DNA from: Planctomycetota bacterium | GTDB lineage: Bacteria > Planctomycetota > UBA1135 > GCA-002748355 | Length of the DNA: 64,000 nucleotides | Direction of reading: 5' to 3' | Assembly: GCA_020638795.1 (NCBI GenBank) | Contig: JACKHW010000001.1 | Location: 372,001-436,000 of the forward strand | Shown here: positions 51,013 to 60,900 of the stretch, one piece after another | Position numbering within the stretch: the stretch's first letter is position 1 | How the letters are laid out: the number at the start of each line of letters is the position of its first letter | Program-made: the position numbers and the translations under genes | Notes under the pieces: model-generated | Told to the model about the DNA's origin: nothing | Databases searched by the model: none | What the model saw: only the letters and a program-made list of their open reading frames with translations

Positions 51013-51606
51013 CTACCTGACGCGCTCGCTCCACGTGTCGGCGGAACGCTGCGCCCGTCGCCAGGTATTGCTGTCGCGCAGCGACCACTTCCCCTCGGCG
51101 TCGATGTCGTAGATCTGCGTCTCATACTCGTCGCCGTTCTCCATGGTCCGATGCCCTTCGCGCCTGCTGCTACCGTCGGCGAGCCAGAACGTCTGGTCGA
51201 GCTGGCATCGGTTCGGCGCCGGCGAGGTGGTCTCCCCTTCGCCGTACGCGCCCCAGCTGCTCCACTGCTGGACGATGACTCGACCTTCGCCCGCGTGGTA
51301 GTACTCGTTGAAGGTCCAGTACTCGGCGACCTCCCGACCTTCCTTCAGGCCGTAGAGGCGCCCGGTCAGCAGTCGTCCGTGGCTCGCGCGGGTCCAGGTC
51401 ATCCCGTATGCATCGGGACCACCAGGGGCCTCGGGTGCCTGCGGGTTCGGGGTGATCCACGCTCCGCCGTCGGCGCACATGAAGCGAACGTGCTCGCGCC
51501 ACCAATCGGGCGGGGCAGCCGTGGCCGGTGCCAGCGCTAGCTGCTTCGTCGCGCACGAGACGAGGAAGGCCGCGGCGATCGCGAGAACGACAGGGGAGCG
51601 CGTCAC
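51013..51606 (-). CDS. Small lipoprotein of unknown function
   Basis: A GTG start at 51606 gives 197 residues with a lipoprotein signal, SPVVLAIAAAFLVSC (Cys18). The mature part is soluble and Trp/Tyr-rich: PDWWREHVRFMCADGGAWIT, YGLKEGREVAEYWTFNEYYH, VQQWSSWGAYGEGE and ETQIYDIDAEGKW. It resembles lipocalin-like or DUF1579-type domains that describe small beta-barrels, but I would not assign one. The start overlaps the stop of the DUF4287/DUF5655 gene as GTGA, so the two are co-translated. The longer upstream frame is Arg-rich and lacks signal character. Confidence 0.7.
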   Translation of the reverse strand: MTRSPVVLAIAAAFLVSCATKQLALAPATAAPPDWWREHVRFMCADGGAWITPNPQAPEAPGGPDAYGMTWTRASHGRLLTGRLYGLKEGREVAEYWTFNEYYHAGEGRVIVQQWSSWGAYGEGETTSPAPNRCQLDQTFWLADGSSRREGHRTMENGDEYETQIYDIDAEGKWSLRDSNTWRRAQRSADTWSERVR

Positions 51607-52178
51607 CCGGCCGACTCGTACGCCTGCTTCACGACCGCGATCAGTCTGGCGTCGACGTCCTTCTCGCTCGTCAGTGCCGCGATGTACTGGCACATACCAC
51701 CGGGCGGCACGGCCTTGACCAGGGGGTGGCGGACCTCTTCCTTGAGGTTGATGCCGAGTTCGAAGCGATCGTTCGTCTTCGGACCGAGCATCGCGAATTG
51801 CTTCTTCCGCCGGAGGGAGACGTAGCCCTTCTTCGGAGCGATGTCGAACTCGCCGAACTCGTCGATCGCGGCCATCAGCGTTTCGTGGATCGGGCGCATG
51901 TGCGCCTTCTTGCCCGTGTAGATCCCGTCGAGCACGTCGGCTGGCGTTGCACCTGTAGCCTTCGCCGCGCTGGCGCCGTCCGACTGCAGCGCGACGTGAG
52001 TCACGGTGTTCGCGTCACCGTGACCGAGTGCATACGTCTCCTTGAGCCACGTGCGGATCTCGCCGTGCTTCGTCTTCCCGCACTTCGCGATCGCCGCTTT
52101 CAGTTGCGCGATCGTCTTCCCTGTCTTCTTCTCGATGTTCGCGAGCTGCGTCGCAACCGCCTTTTCCGCGTCAGCCAT
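51603..52178 (-). CDS. DUF4287 and DUF5655 domain protein
   Basis: This 191-residue protein has two recognisable parts. Residues 1-70 carry EKKTGKTIAQLKAAIAKCGK then HGEIRTWLKETYALGHGDAN, the DUF4287 helical domain. The second half (IHETLMAAIDEFGEFDIAPK then KGYVSLRRKKQFAMLGPKTN) is DUF5655, proposed elsewhere to be a substrate- or nucleic acid-binding fold. The protein has no signal peptide, so it is cytosolic, unlike the lipoprotein encoded after it with a four-base overlap. ATG 52178 is the start. The gene is divergent from the glycan operon with 281 bases between starts. The function of both domains is unknown. Confidence 0.85.
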   Translation of the reverse strand: MADAEKAVATQLANIEKKTGKTIAQLKAAIAKCGKTKHGEIRTWLKETYALGHGDANTVTHVALQSDGASAAKATGATPADVLDGIYTGKKAHMRPIHETLMAAIDEFGEFDIAPKKGYVSLRRKKQFAMLGPKTNDRFELGINLKEEVRHPLVKAVPPGGMCQYIAALTSEKDVDARLIAVVKQAYESAG

Positions 52179-52459
52179 GTTGTCCTACCGTTTCGGCCTC
52201 CGTTGTCGGCCACGATGAAGCTCGCAACGGCGCGGGTCAACCGCCCCCCGTGAGCGCGGTCGATCCCAGGACGACGACCGACTCCTGCCGGATCCGGATC
52301 GCGAGCCAGATCTCCGAGTCTTCGACGTCACGGCGTCTTCTCGGCCTCCGATCGCTTGGGTCGCAGTACCTCTTCGAAGTCGCGCGTTCACCCTGCTACG
52401 ATGGCTTGCGTGTCGGCACAAGCGCGCCATGGCCCCCTTCCCGTTGGACTTCCTCGACG

Positions 52460-53401
52460 TTGACTCAGTTATCCGTCGTCATTCCTGCCTACAACGAGGC
52501 TGGCGCCATTCGCGAAGTGGTACTGCGGCTGCGTGAAGTGCTGGTCGAGGCGGCGATCGAGTTCGAGGTGCTGGTCGTCGTCGATGGAGCCACGGACGCG
52601 ACCGCCGACGAAGCTCGCGAGGCGGGAGCCACGGTCGTCGAACACCCTCAGAACTCGGGGTATGGACGCAGCCTCAAGACCGGCATCCTCGCTGCGAAGC
52701 ACGACCTGATCGCGATCACGGATGCGGACGGAACCTACCCCGTCGAACGGATCCCCGAACTCGCTCGACTCGCCGAGCGCTATTCGATGGTCGTTGGCGC
52801 ACGCACGGGAGCCTTCTACCAGGGGAGCATGATCAAGCGGATGGGCCGCTTCGTGTTTCGTCACCTGAGCCAGTTCGCAGCAGGGCAGAAGATTCCCGAC
52901 ATCAACTCGGGACTACGCGTCTTTCGTCGCCAGGACATCGTCCCGTTCTTTCCGGTCATCAGCGCAGGTTTCTCGTTCACGACGACATCCACGCTCGTGT
53001 ATTTGCTGAACGACCTCTTCGTTCACTACGTCCCGATCGACTATCACCGCCGTGCGGGAACGTCCAAGGTGCGCCATCTGCGGGACGCGTTGCGCGCCTT
53101 GCAGATCATCGTCGAGGCAATCGTTCGTTGTAACCCGATCAAGATCTTCCTCTTGCTCGCGTTCCCGTTCTTGCTCGCGGGCGTGGGGCTGACGATCTGG
53201 GGCTTGGTCGCCTCGAACTGGACCATTGTCCTGGGAGGCGTGGTCTCGTGGTCCGCTTCGGGCGTCTTGTTGGGACTCGGCTTTCTCGCAGTGGCCGTCA
53301 TGCCCCCTCGACGATCGCCGCCGACCCTGCTTCACGTTCCGAATGCTTGGAAACGAAGTTCCGACGGAGCGGTTGACGAGGGGACGACGCATGGCGCTTG
53401 A
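52460..53401 (+). CDS. Glycosyltransferase family 2, polyprenyl-phosphate (DPM1/GtrB) type
   Basis: The protein would transfer a sugar from a nucleotide donor to a polyprenyl phosphate on the inner face of the membrane. It opens with TQLSVVIPAYNEAGAIREVV, carries the metal and nucleotide DxD region in AITDADGTYPVERIPE, and ends with two membrane helices (IKIFLLLAFPFLLAGVGLTI and VVSWSASGVLLGLGFLAVAV), the GtrB/DPM1 layout. The start is uncertain: I give TTG 52460 because the family begins just before VVIPAYNE; a longer frame upstream lacks family character. The stop overlaps the methyltransferase start by 11 bases. First gene of the 52.4-58 kb operon. Confidence 0.85.
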   Translation: MTQLSVVIPAYNEAGAIREVVLRLREVLVEAAIEFEVLVVVDGATDATADEAREAGATVVEHPQNSGYGRSLKTGILAAKHDLIAITDADGTYPVERIPELARLAERYSMVVGARTGAFYQGSMIKRMGRFVFRHLSQFAAGQKIPDINSGLRVFRRQDIVPFFPVISAGFSFTTTSTLVYLLNDLFVHYVPIDYHRRAGTSKVRHLRDALRALQIIVEAIVRCNPIKIFLLLAFPFLLAGVGLTIWGLVASNWTIVLGGVVSWSASGVLLGLGFLAVAVMPPRRSPPTLLHVPNAWKRSSDGAVDEGTTHGA

Positions 53402-54152
53402 GGAAGCGACCGGGGCTCTCCCTACGGGCGCGAGCACCATGAGTCCGGCAATGGCGTCGATGCAGGCCTATCCGCGCTACCTGTACCGCAAGATCCGCCC
53501 CAGTTTGGGACGACGCGTCTGGGAGATCGGTATCGGGCACGGAACGTACACGCGCTGGCTGCGGGACGATGGAGCGAGCGTTTTGGCCACCGACATCGAT
53601 GCCGACTGTCTGGCGGCAGTGGCAACGCGATTCGTAGGCGATGCGAACGTCACGACCGCCCGCATCGACCTGACTGACGAACAGAGTGTTCGAGCCCTGC
53701 GTGACTTCGGTGCCGACTCGCTCGTCTGCCTGAACGTGCTCGAACATATCCGTGATGACGTTGCTGCCTTGCGGTGGCTCCGCGAATCCGTTGCCCCAGG
53801 CGCTCGCATGGGAATCGTGGTTCCAGCGCATCCGAAGTTGTTCGGGCGTATGGATGCCGAGGCGGGACACTTTCGCCGTTACACCCGCGCGTCGCTTCGA
53901 TCGGCTTTCGAGCGGGCAGGCTGGCACATCGAACGTGTCGCATACTTCAATCTTCTGGGCGCGCTGGGTTGGTGGTACCACAATCGTTGGCGCAAAGACG
54001 CGGGTCTCGAGGACGCCGCCGTCAATCACCAGATGTCCGCGGCCGACCGCCTGCTCCCACGCTTCGCTTTCGTCACCGACCCCTTGTTCGGTCGACTGGC
54101 CGGGCTTTCGGTCCTCGGCATTGCCACGAACTCCAGCGCGGGCTCCTCATGA
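53391..54152 (+). CDS. SAM-dependent methyltransferase, class I
   Basis: ATG 53391 overlaps the glycosyltransferase stop and gives 253 residues. The SAM-binding glycine-rich loop is WEIGIGHGTYTRWL (about residues 43-56), the acidic ribose contact is in LATDIDADCL, and SLVCLNVLEHIRDDVAALRW is motif IV. The pattern is that of UbiG/COG2227-type enzymes that methylate small molecules or glycans. Later segments (RMDAEAGHFRRYTRASLRSA) occur in polysaccharide-cluster methyltransferases. Given its operon with a GT2 and an AsnB-like amidotransferase, a glycan or lipid-linked sugar is the likely acceptor; this is inference. Confidence 0.87.
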   Translation: MALEEATGALPTGASTMSPAMASMQAYPRYLYRKIRPSLGRRVWEIGIGHGTYTRWLRDDGASVLATDIDADCLAAVATRFVGDANVTTARIDLTDEQSVRALRDFGADSLVCLNVLEHIRDDVAALRWLRESVAPGARMGIVVPAHPKLFGRMDAEAGHFRRYTRASLRSAFERAGWHIERVAYFNLLGALGWWYHNRWRKDAGLEDAAVNHQMSAADRLLPRFAFVTDPLFGRLAGLSVLGIATNSSAGSS

Positions 54153-54232
54153 ACACGTTCGCGAGGTGTCGCCAAGATCATGGTGGCTCCCCAATGCATG
54201 TGCATGAAGAGCAAGCCGCGGGGGGTGCGTGA

Positions 54233-56224
54233 ATGTGCGGCATTGCGGGCCTTTACGTGTATCGCGAGTCGTCGCCTGCGGTCCCGGATGTCGAACTCGG
54301 GCGGGCCATGGTCGACTCGCTCGCGCATCGTGGACCGGACGATGGTGGGCTACTCGTCGCACCGGGAGTGCTGCTCGGACATCGACGATTGTCGATTCTC
54401 GACCTGTCGATCGATGGCCATCAGCCGATGCCCGATGCCGATGAAAGCTGCTGGATTGCCTTCAACGGCGAGATCTACAACTTCCGAGAGTTGCGCGAAG
54501 AACTGGAGGCGGCAGGGCATCGCTTCCGATCGCAAACCGACACGGAAGTGATTCTCGCGGGATATCGCGAGTGGGGGAACGCGATCGTCGACCGATTGAA
54601 CGGGATGTTCGCGTTCGCCCTGTGGGACCGAAGGATCGACCAGTTGTGGCTCGTGCGCGACCGTGTCGGAATCAAGCCGCTGTTCTATCGAGATGATGGA
54701 ACTTGCCTATGGTTCGGCTCCGAAGTCAAAGCGATCCTGGCGGACCCTGCAGTCCCGCGACGGCCCGATGCGCAGGGGCTCGATACGTACCTCACCTTTG
54801 GCTACGTCGCTGCGCCGCACACCGGTTTCGAAGGGATCCGACAAATGCTGCCCGGCGAGTCCCTGGTCGCGAACCAGAACGGGACTGTTGCCAGTCGATG
54901 GGCAAAGTCGCTCTACCCATCACGTCCGACCACATGGTCGATGAGCGAGTCGGTCGATCGGCTCGAAGTGGCGATCGATCACGCCGTGAAACGGCAGATG
55001 GTGAGCGATGTCCGCCTCGGTGCGTTACTGAGCGGAGGACTCGATTCGTCCGCGGTCGTGCGGAGCATGCGACGCAGCGGAGTGGAGCAGATCGAGACGT
55101 TCACGATGGGGTTCGACAGGGAGAGCTTCGACGAGTCTCCGTATGCGGCGCTCGTGGCGGAACGGTACGGAACGAAGCATCACGCTGACCGAGCGGCTGC
55201 GCAGATCGACAACATTCTCACGGTGATCATCGCTCACGCCGAAGACCCGTTGGCGGATAACTCGATGATCCCGTTCTATTTCCTGTCCGAGCAGGTACGC
55301 CGTCGAGTCACTGTCGCGCTCTCGGGCGATGGCGCGGACGAGTTGTTGGCGGGATACAGCACCTACAGCGCGAGTGCTTGGGGACCGAGGTATCGCTGGA
55401 TGCCGGGGTTCGCGAGGCGCGGAGTGATTGCACCGCTCGTGCATCGATTGCCGGTTTCGCAAGCGAAGTATGGCGCGGTCAGTCTGTTGAAGCGGTTCGT
55501 CGACGGGGTCGAGGAGCCGGGGTTACGCGCGCATTGCTCCTGGCGGCGCTACGTCTCCGCAGAACTGCGTGATCGCCTCTACACGCCCTCTTTCCTCGCG
55601 CAGGCTGATGGCGACCCGATCGGTCAGTACGCCGCCGCGCTCAGCGGTTCTCCAGACTGGCTCTCGCCGCTCGAGCAGCAGCTGCATGTCGATTTCGCGT
55701 TCCATATGCCGAATGACATCCTCGCCAAGGTCGACCGGATGAGCATGGCTCACGGGTTGGAAGTCCGAGTTCCGCTCCTGGACCAAGAAGTGATCGAAGT
55801 TTGCCTGAGGATCCCCGCGCAACACAAAATGGTGAGGTCTCGCGGGAAGTTGCCATTGAAGCACTTGCTGTCACGCGATTTGCCAACGAAGCTGATCCAT
55901 CGCAAGAAAGGCGGCTTCCTGGCCCCGATCGAACAATGGTTGCAAGGGGTGTGGCAACCGCTCTTGAGCGCAACGTTGACCGAGGATTTCATCGAAGAGA
56001 CGGGGCTATTGCAGTGGAAACCGATTCGTGAGTTGCTGTCCCGCATGAAATCGGGGCGGATGGGCGATGCGTATCCCCTCTTCGCGCTGTTCATGCTCGG
56101 GCTGTGGTGGCGCACATGGATCACACAGGCCGGGCCTTCGCAACAGTCGCAGCCACGACTCGCCCCAAAGGGCTTCGCTCCGACGATCGTCGTTACCATC
56201 GAGACACGAGAGCTCGATCGATGA
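54233..56224 (+). CDS. asnB: Asparagine synthetase B-type glutamine amidotransferase
   Basis: The 663-residue protein starts MCGIAGLY, so Cys2 becomes the N-terminal nucleophile of the Ntn glutaminase domain; HRGPDDGG, FNGEIYNFRELREELEAAGH and RDRVGIKPLFY complete that domain. The synthetase domain has the PP-loop SGGLDSSAV (about residue 266), the FTMGFDRESFDES segment and ALSGDGADELLAGY. It would amidate a carboxylate with glutamine nitrogen and ATP. AsnB paralogues in polysaccharide clusters often amidate sugar acids or peptides in place of making free asparagine, so the substrate is open. The gap from the methyltransferase is 80 bases; the stop overlaps the next start (ATGA). Confidence 0.92.
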   Translation: MCGIAGLYVYRESSPAVPDVELGRAMVDSLAHRGPDDGGLLVAPGVLLGHRRLSILDLSIDGHQPMPDADESCWIAFNGEIYNFRELREELEAAGHRFRSQTDTEVILAGYREWGNAIVDRLNGMFAFALWDRRIDQLWLVRDRVGIKPLFYRDDGTCLWFGSEVKAILADPAVPRRPDAQGLDTYLTFGYVAAPHTGFEGIRQMLPGESLVANQNGTVASRWAKSLYPSRPTTWSMSESVDRLEVAIDHAVKRQMVSDVRLGALLSGGLDSSAVVRSMRRSGVEQIETFTMGFDRESFDESPYAALVAERYGTKHHADRAAAQIDNILTVIIAHAEDPLADNSMIPFYFLSEQVRRRVTVALSGDGADELLAGYSTYSASAWGPRYRWMPGFARRGVIAPLVHRLPVSQAKYGAVSLLKRFVDGVEEPGLRAHCSWRRYVSAELRDRLYTPSFLAQADGDPIGQYAAALSGSPDWLSPLEQQLHVDFAFHMPNDILAKVDRMSMAHGLEVRVPLLDQEVIEVCLRIPAQHKMVRSRGKLPLKHLLSRDLPTKLIHRKKGGFLAPIEQWLQGVWQPLLSATLTEDFIEETGLLQWKPIRELLSRMKSGRMGDAYPLFALFMLGLWWRTWITQAGPSQQSQPRLAPKGFAPTIVVTIETRELDR

Positions 56225-57951
56225 TGGCCGCCCTCCGGTCAAGAGAACTCGTCTTGATGCTGGCCATGCTGCTGCTGGCACTGGGCAAGCTCTGGCTCGT
56301 TCATGACGTTCCACTGAGTGCAGTGGGCAGTTCGGGGCACGATGACCGGTTGTTTCTCGAGCTCGCCAACTCCGTCCTGCAGGGTGAATGGCTTGGCGCT
56401 TACAGCGAACGCACATTGATCAAAGGGCCCGCATATCCCCTCTGGCTTGCCTGCAATGCCTGGCTGGGCCTGCCGCTGATGCTCAGTCAGCAAATACTCT
56501 ACCTTTTCTCTGGCCTCGTCTTCGTCCATGCCATCAGGCCGGTCCTGCCCAACGCTCTCGTACGCTTCCTCGTCTTCGCCGTCTTCGCCCTCAACCTCGA
56601 GGTGATTCCCCGGGTCCTCCGGGGCGGCATCTACACACCGCTCACGGTCATGATCCTGGCGGGTCTGACCGGAATGTATGCCTACCGGCAAGCTCGTCTC
56701 TGGAAACCAGTGAGTTGGGCATGGTTCACCGGACTGACCCTGTCCGTCTTCTGGTTGACCCGCGAGGAAGGTCCCTGGCTACTCCCATCCATCGCTCTCA
56801 TGTTGGTGGGCACGTTGTTCAGCATGTATCGCTGTCACGGCCGAACGATTCTCTTCCTCTGGAGAGCCACACTGTGCCTGCTGCCATTCCTGTTGCCGTG
56901 GCTGAGTATTCGGATCGTCTGTCTCATCAACCAGAGCTACTACGGGACTCCAGTCGTCGTCGAAATCAACTCCGAGCCGTTCACCTCCGCGTACGGGGCA
57001 TTGACTCGTGTGAAGCATCCGAACCCGGTACCGCGCATGCCGGTGCCGCGAGATGTTCGGCGCTCGATCTACGAAGTCAGTCCGACCTTCCAATCCATCG
57101 AATCGCAGCTCGAATCGATCTTCCAAGGGCAGGAGTCGGACGGGGCAGGCTTCCTATGGGACCTGCGCCTGGCAGTGGCCAAGGCTGGCCACCATGGTTC
57201 AGGGGCCACGGCCAGATCGTTCTATGCGCAGTTGGCCAACGAGGTCAACACCGCGTGCGATCAAGGTCTGCTGGACTGCCTGCCCGAGCGGTCCACGCTG
57301 ACGCTGCCGTCACAGCCGGGCGATGTGGGGCGGATCTTCGCCTCGTTCGTCAAGGCCACCAAGTTGCTGCTGAGCGTTTGGCATCCCTCGGATCCTCTTG
57401 TCGTGGAGCTCGACAAATTGGACACGCAGCCATTGAAAGACCTGGCAGCCGACACGATCGGGTTGAGCGGGCAAACGCTGGCACGCCCCTTTCACTACAG
57501 CTACGGGTCCGAAGAAGAGCTGTCCATCTTTCGAGAACTGACGAACAACCGCCTGGCTCCGCTCTTCTCGATTCCCACCAAATCGGAGGGTGACGCGCCC
57601 GCGGGACCGGTTGCATCGCCGGTCCCATTGAGCGGCAAGGTCGTCCTGTTGGGACTCATCGAGCGTGCCTATCGTTCGATGGCGCTACCTCTTACGAGCC
57701 TGGCGCTCCTGCTCTACGTCGCCCTCTGCTTGACAGGGCGCTTCCGTCGACAAGCGCTTCTCTTCCTGATCAACACGGCACTTCTCGTTGCCATTGGGAC
57801 CCGACTCGTGCTGATCGCAGTCATGGACGCCACGTCCTTTCCTTCCCTCTACAACCAGTACCTCAGCCCCGTTTACCCGCTCTTGTATTTGTTCTGGGCG
57901 CTCACGTTCGCGGCGACTCTGAACTCGTTCCGGCCTGCAAGCCAGCCGTAA
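56221..57951 (+). CDS. Polytopic membrane protein, GT-C/ArnT-like topology
   Basis: ATG 56221 overlaps the AsnB stop (ATGA). The 576-residue protein has about nine to eleven hydrophobic helices: the first begins LVLMLAMLLLALGKLWLVHD, and later ones include LLPFLLPWLSIRIVCLI and LTSLALLLYVALCL. A large soluble loop lies at about residues 245-465. The early acidic GHDDRLFLELANSVLQGEWL loop is where GT-C enzymes (ArnT/PMT, GT39) place a catalytic Asp/Glu, and GPAYPLWLA is also typical. A lipid-linked sugar transferase fits the operon, but no family signature is firm. Last gene of the operon; it converges on the RND gene with 15 bases between stops. Confidence 0.7.
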   Translation: MMAALRSRELVLMLAMLLLALGKLWLVHDVPLSAVGSSGHDDRLFLELANSVLQGEWLGAYSERTLIKGPAYPLWLACNAWLGLPLMLSQQILYLFSGLVFVHAIRPVLPNALVRFLVFAVFALNLEVIPRVLRGGIYTPLTVMILAGLTGMYAYRQARLWKPVSWAWFTGLTLSVFWLTREEGPWLLPSIALMLVGTLFSMYRCHGRTILFLWRATLCLLPFLLPWLSIRIVCLINQSYYGTPVVVEINSEPFTSAYGALTRVKHPNPVPRMPVPRDVRRSIYEVSPTFQSIESQLESIFQGQESDGAGFLWDLRLAVAKAGHHGSGATARSFYAQLANEVNTACDQGLLDCLPERSTLTLPSQPGDVGRIFASFVKATKLLLSVWHPSDPLVVELDKLDTQPLKDLAADTIGLSGQTLARPFHYSYGSEEELSIFRELTNNRLAPLFSIPTKSEGDAPAGPVASPVPLSGKVVLLGLIERAYRSMALPLTSLALLLYVALCLTGRFRRQALLFLINTALLVAIGTRLVLIAVMDATSFPSLYNQYLSPVYPLLYLFWALTFAATLNSFRPASQP

Positions 57952-57966
57952 GCGCTTGGTGAACCC

Positions 57967-60900
57967 TCAACAGTGTTCTCGACGGCCTGCGTATGCGAGC
58001 ACGTAGACCGCCGGGATCAGCAGCAGCGTGATCAATGTCGAGCCCGTCAAGCCACCGACGACCGCGCGCGCGAGTGGCGCCTGCGCGTCGGCGCCTTCGC
58101 CGATGCCGAGCGCGAGCGGCAGCAATGCGAGCACGGTGGTCAGGGTCGTCATCAGGATCGGGCGTAGACGTCGACGCCCGGACTCCGCGACGGCTTCGTG
58201 CAGCGGTGTGCCCTCACGCACGAGGCGGCTGGCTTGATCCACGAGCAGGATCGCGTTGTTGACGACGATGCCGCCGAGCATGATGCAGCCGATGTAGGTC
58301 TGGACGTTGAGCGTCGTCCGCGTGAGGAAGAGCGTGAGCAGCACGCCGACTGCAGCGACCGGCACCGAGAACATCACGACGATCGGATCGCGGAGCGACT
58401 CGTACTGGCACGCGAGCACCATGTAGACGAGGACGATCGCGAGGATGAAGGAGATCAGCAGTTCGCGGAACGACTCGGCTTGCTCTTCGATCGAGCCGGC
58501 GACGAGGAGCTCGTGGCCCGACGGGCGTGGAATACGGTCGAGTCCGGCCTGGACGTCGCGAGCAATCGAGCCGAGGTCGCGCCCGTCGGTGCCGGCGCTG
58601 ACCTTGACGAGGCGCTGTTGGTTGCGGCGCTCGATGACGAGTGGCGCGAGACTCGACTCGGTGCTCACGAAGTTCCTTAGCGCGACGACGGCGCCCGACG
58701 GCGTGCTGAGCGTCAGGTCGAGGACCTCGTCGATCGAGAGATGTTCGGCATCCTCGAGTTGGACGAGGATGCGATACGAGTTGCCGCTCGCGCGATACGA
58801 GCCCGCGCGCGATCCAGCGAAGGCGGTCTGCAGCGCTTCGGTCACGTCGCGTACCGAGAGCCCGAGGTCGGCGATCTTGCGTCGGTCGATCTCGATCTCA
58901 CGCTGCGGAACGCCGCTCTTGCGGCTGATCTCGACATCCGTCACGCCTGCGGTGCCTTGGAGGACCGCGGCTGCGCGTCCGGCGAGTTCGTCGAGCGTGT
59001 CGAGGTCGTAGCCGCGCACCTCGACTTCGAGGCCTTCTTCGCTACCGAGTACACGCTGCAGCAAGAACTGGCCTTGCGGCGCGCGTGTGCGGATCTCCAT
59101 CCCCGGGATCTTGCCCTCGAGCCGTTCGCGCAAAGCAGTTGCGATCGTGAGGTTGTCGCGTCCACGTTCGGCTGCCGGCACGAGGTTCAGGCTGATTTCA
59201 CCGCGCGAAGCGGCGCTCGCGTCTCGGAAGCTCGCGCCGACCGTGACGATCGACGACTCGATCTCGGGGACGGCGGGTAAGACCAGCTCTTCGAGGCTGC
59301 GCGTTTGGCGGTCGACGAGTTCGAGTCGCGTGCCGATCTCCATCTCTCCCGTGATGCGCACCTGCCCTTCGTCGCTCGGCGGCAAGAACTCGCTGCCGAT
59401 ACGCGGCAGCAGCAACATGCTCAGGGCGACGAGCAGCGCAGCGCTCAGCACCGTCGTCCACGGCCGCGCCAACACGGCGTCGAGCATGCTTCGGTACCCA
59501 CTGTCGAGTGCGTCGAGTCCTCGGCCGAGCGCGCCGAGAATTCCCGTCGTCGCGGGCTCGGCAGCGCGAGCCAACATCCGAGAGCTCAACATCGGTACGA
59601 GGCTGAGCGCGACGAGCAACGAGCAGGAGAGCGCGAAGACGACGACGTATGCGAGTTCTTTGAAGAGGAAGCCCGAGACGCCGCGAACGAAGGCCAGCGG
59701 CAAGAAGATGACGAGCGTCGTGACCGTGCTCGCGACGATCGCGGCAGCGACTTCACCAGCGCCTTCGACCGAAGCGTCCGCAGCCGATTCGCCGAGCTCG
59801 TTGCGGCGCCTGTAGATGTTCTCGAGGACGACGACCGAGTTGTCGACCATCATGCCGACGCCGAGCGCCAAGCCACCGAGCGTCATCAGGTTGAGCGTCA
59901 AGCCACCGAAGTAGATCAGCGCGAACGTCCCTATGACGGAGATCGGAATCGCGAGCGAGATCACGAGCGTGCTGCGCAGGTTGCGCAAGAAGAACAGCAG
60001 GACGAGGATCGCGAGGGCGCCACCGTAGAGCACCGATTGCGCGACGTTGGCGATCGAGCGTTCGATGAAGTTGCCCTGGTTGGACACGGCGACGACGCGC
60101 AGCTGCGGGTAGGCGCGATTGACCTCCTCGATCTGTTCGAGGATGCGACGCGAGACCTCGACGGTATTCGCGTCGGCTTGCTTCCGAATCGCGACGCGCA
60201 TGCCCTGTTCGCCGTCGACGCGGACGAGACGGGTCAGCTTCTCGTACGTATCTTCGACCTTCGCGATCTGTCGAAGCAGGACTTCGCCGCCGTCGCCCTC
60301 GCCCTTGTACACGACCGTATCGCGGATCTCGTCGAGGTTCCGGAACTCGCCCGGGGCACGGAGCGTGATCTCGTAACGTCCGTCCTCGAGCTTGCCGCTC
60401 GGACGGTCGAGGTTGGCGTCACGGAGCGCAGCGAGGACTTGGTCGAGGGGGATCCCTAGGGCCTGCAAGCGATACGGGTCGATCTCGACGCGGACCTCGC
60501 GCGGGTAGCCACCCCAGACGTCGACCTGCGCCACGCCGTCGAGGCGCGCAAAACGGTAGCGAACCTGATCCTCGACGATCTCCGTCAGCTCGACCGGGTC
60601 GAGGCGGCTCGAGACTCCGAGGATGACGACCGGGAAGCTCTGGATGTCGAACTTGCGCACGCGCGGGCGCTCGACGTCGTCGGGTAGTTCTTCGAGCTCG
60701 GTCTCGAGCCGTGCCTGGAGTTCGATCGATGCCGCGTCCAGATTGGTTCCCCAAGCGAAGCGCACACGCACGCGGCTGCTGCCTTCCGAACTCGTCGACG
60801 TGATCTCCTCGGCGCCCGGCACGGTCGCGACGACCTCTTCGATGATCTGCGTGACGAGGCGCTCGACGACCTCGGGGCTCGCGCCTTCGAGGTCGGTCGA

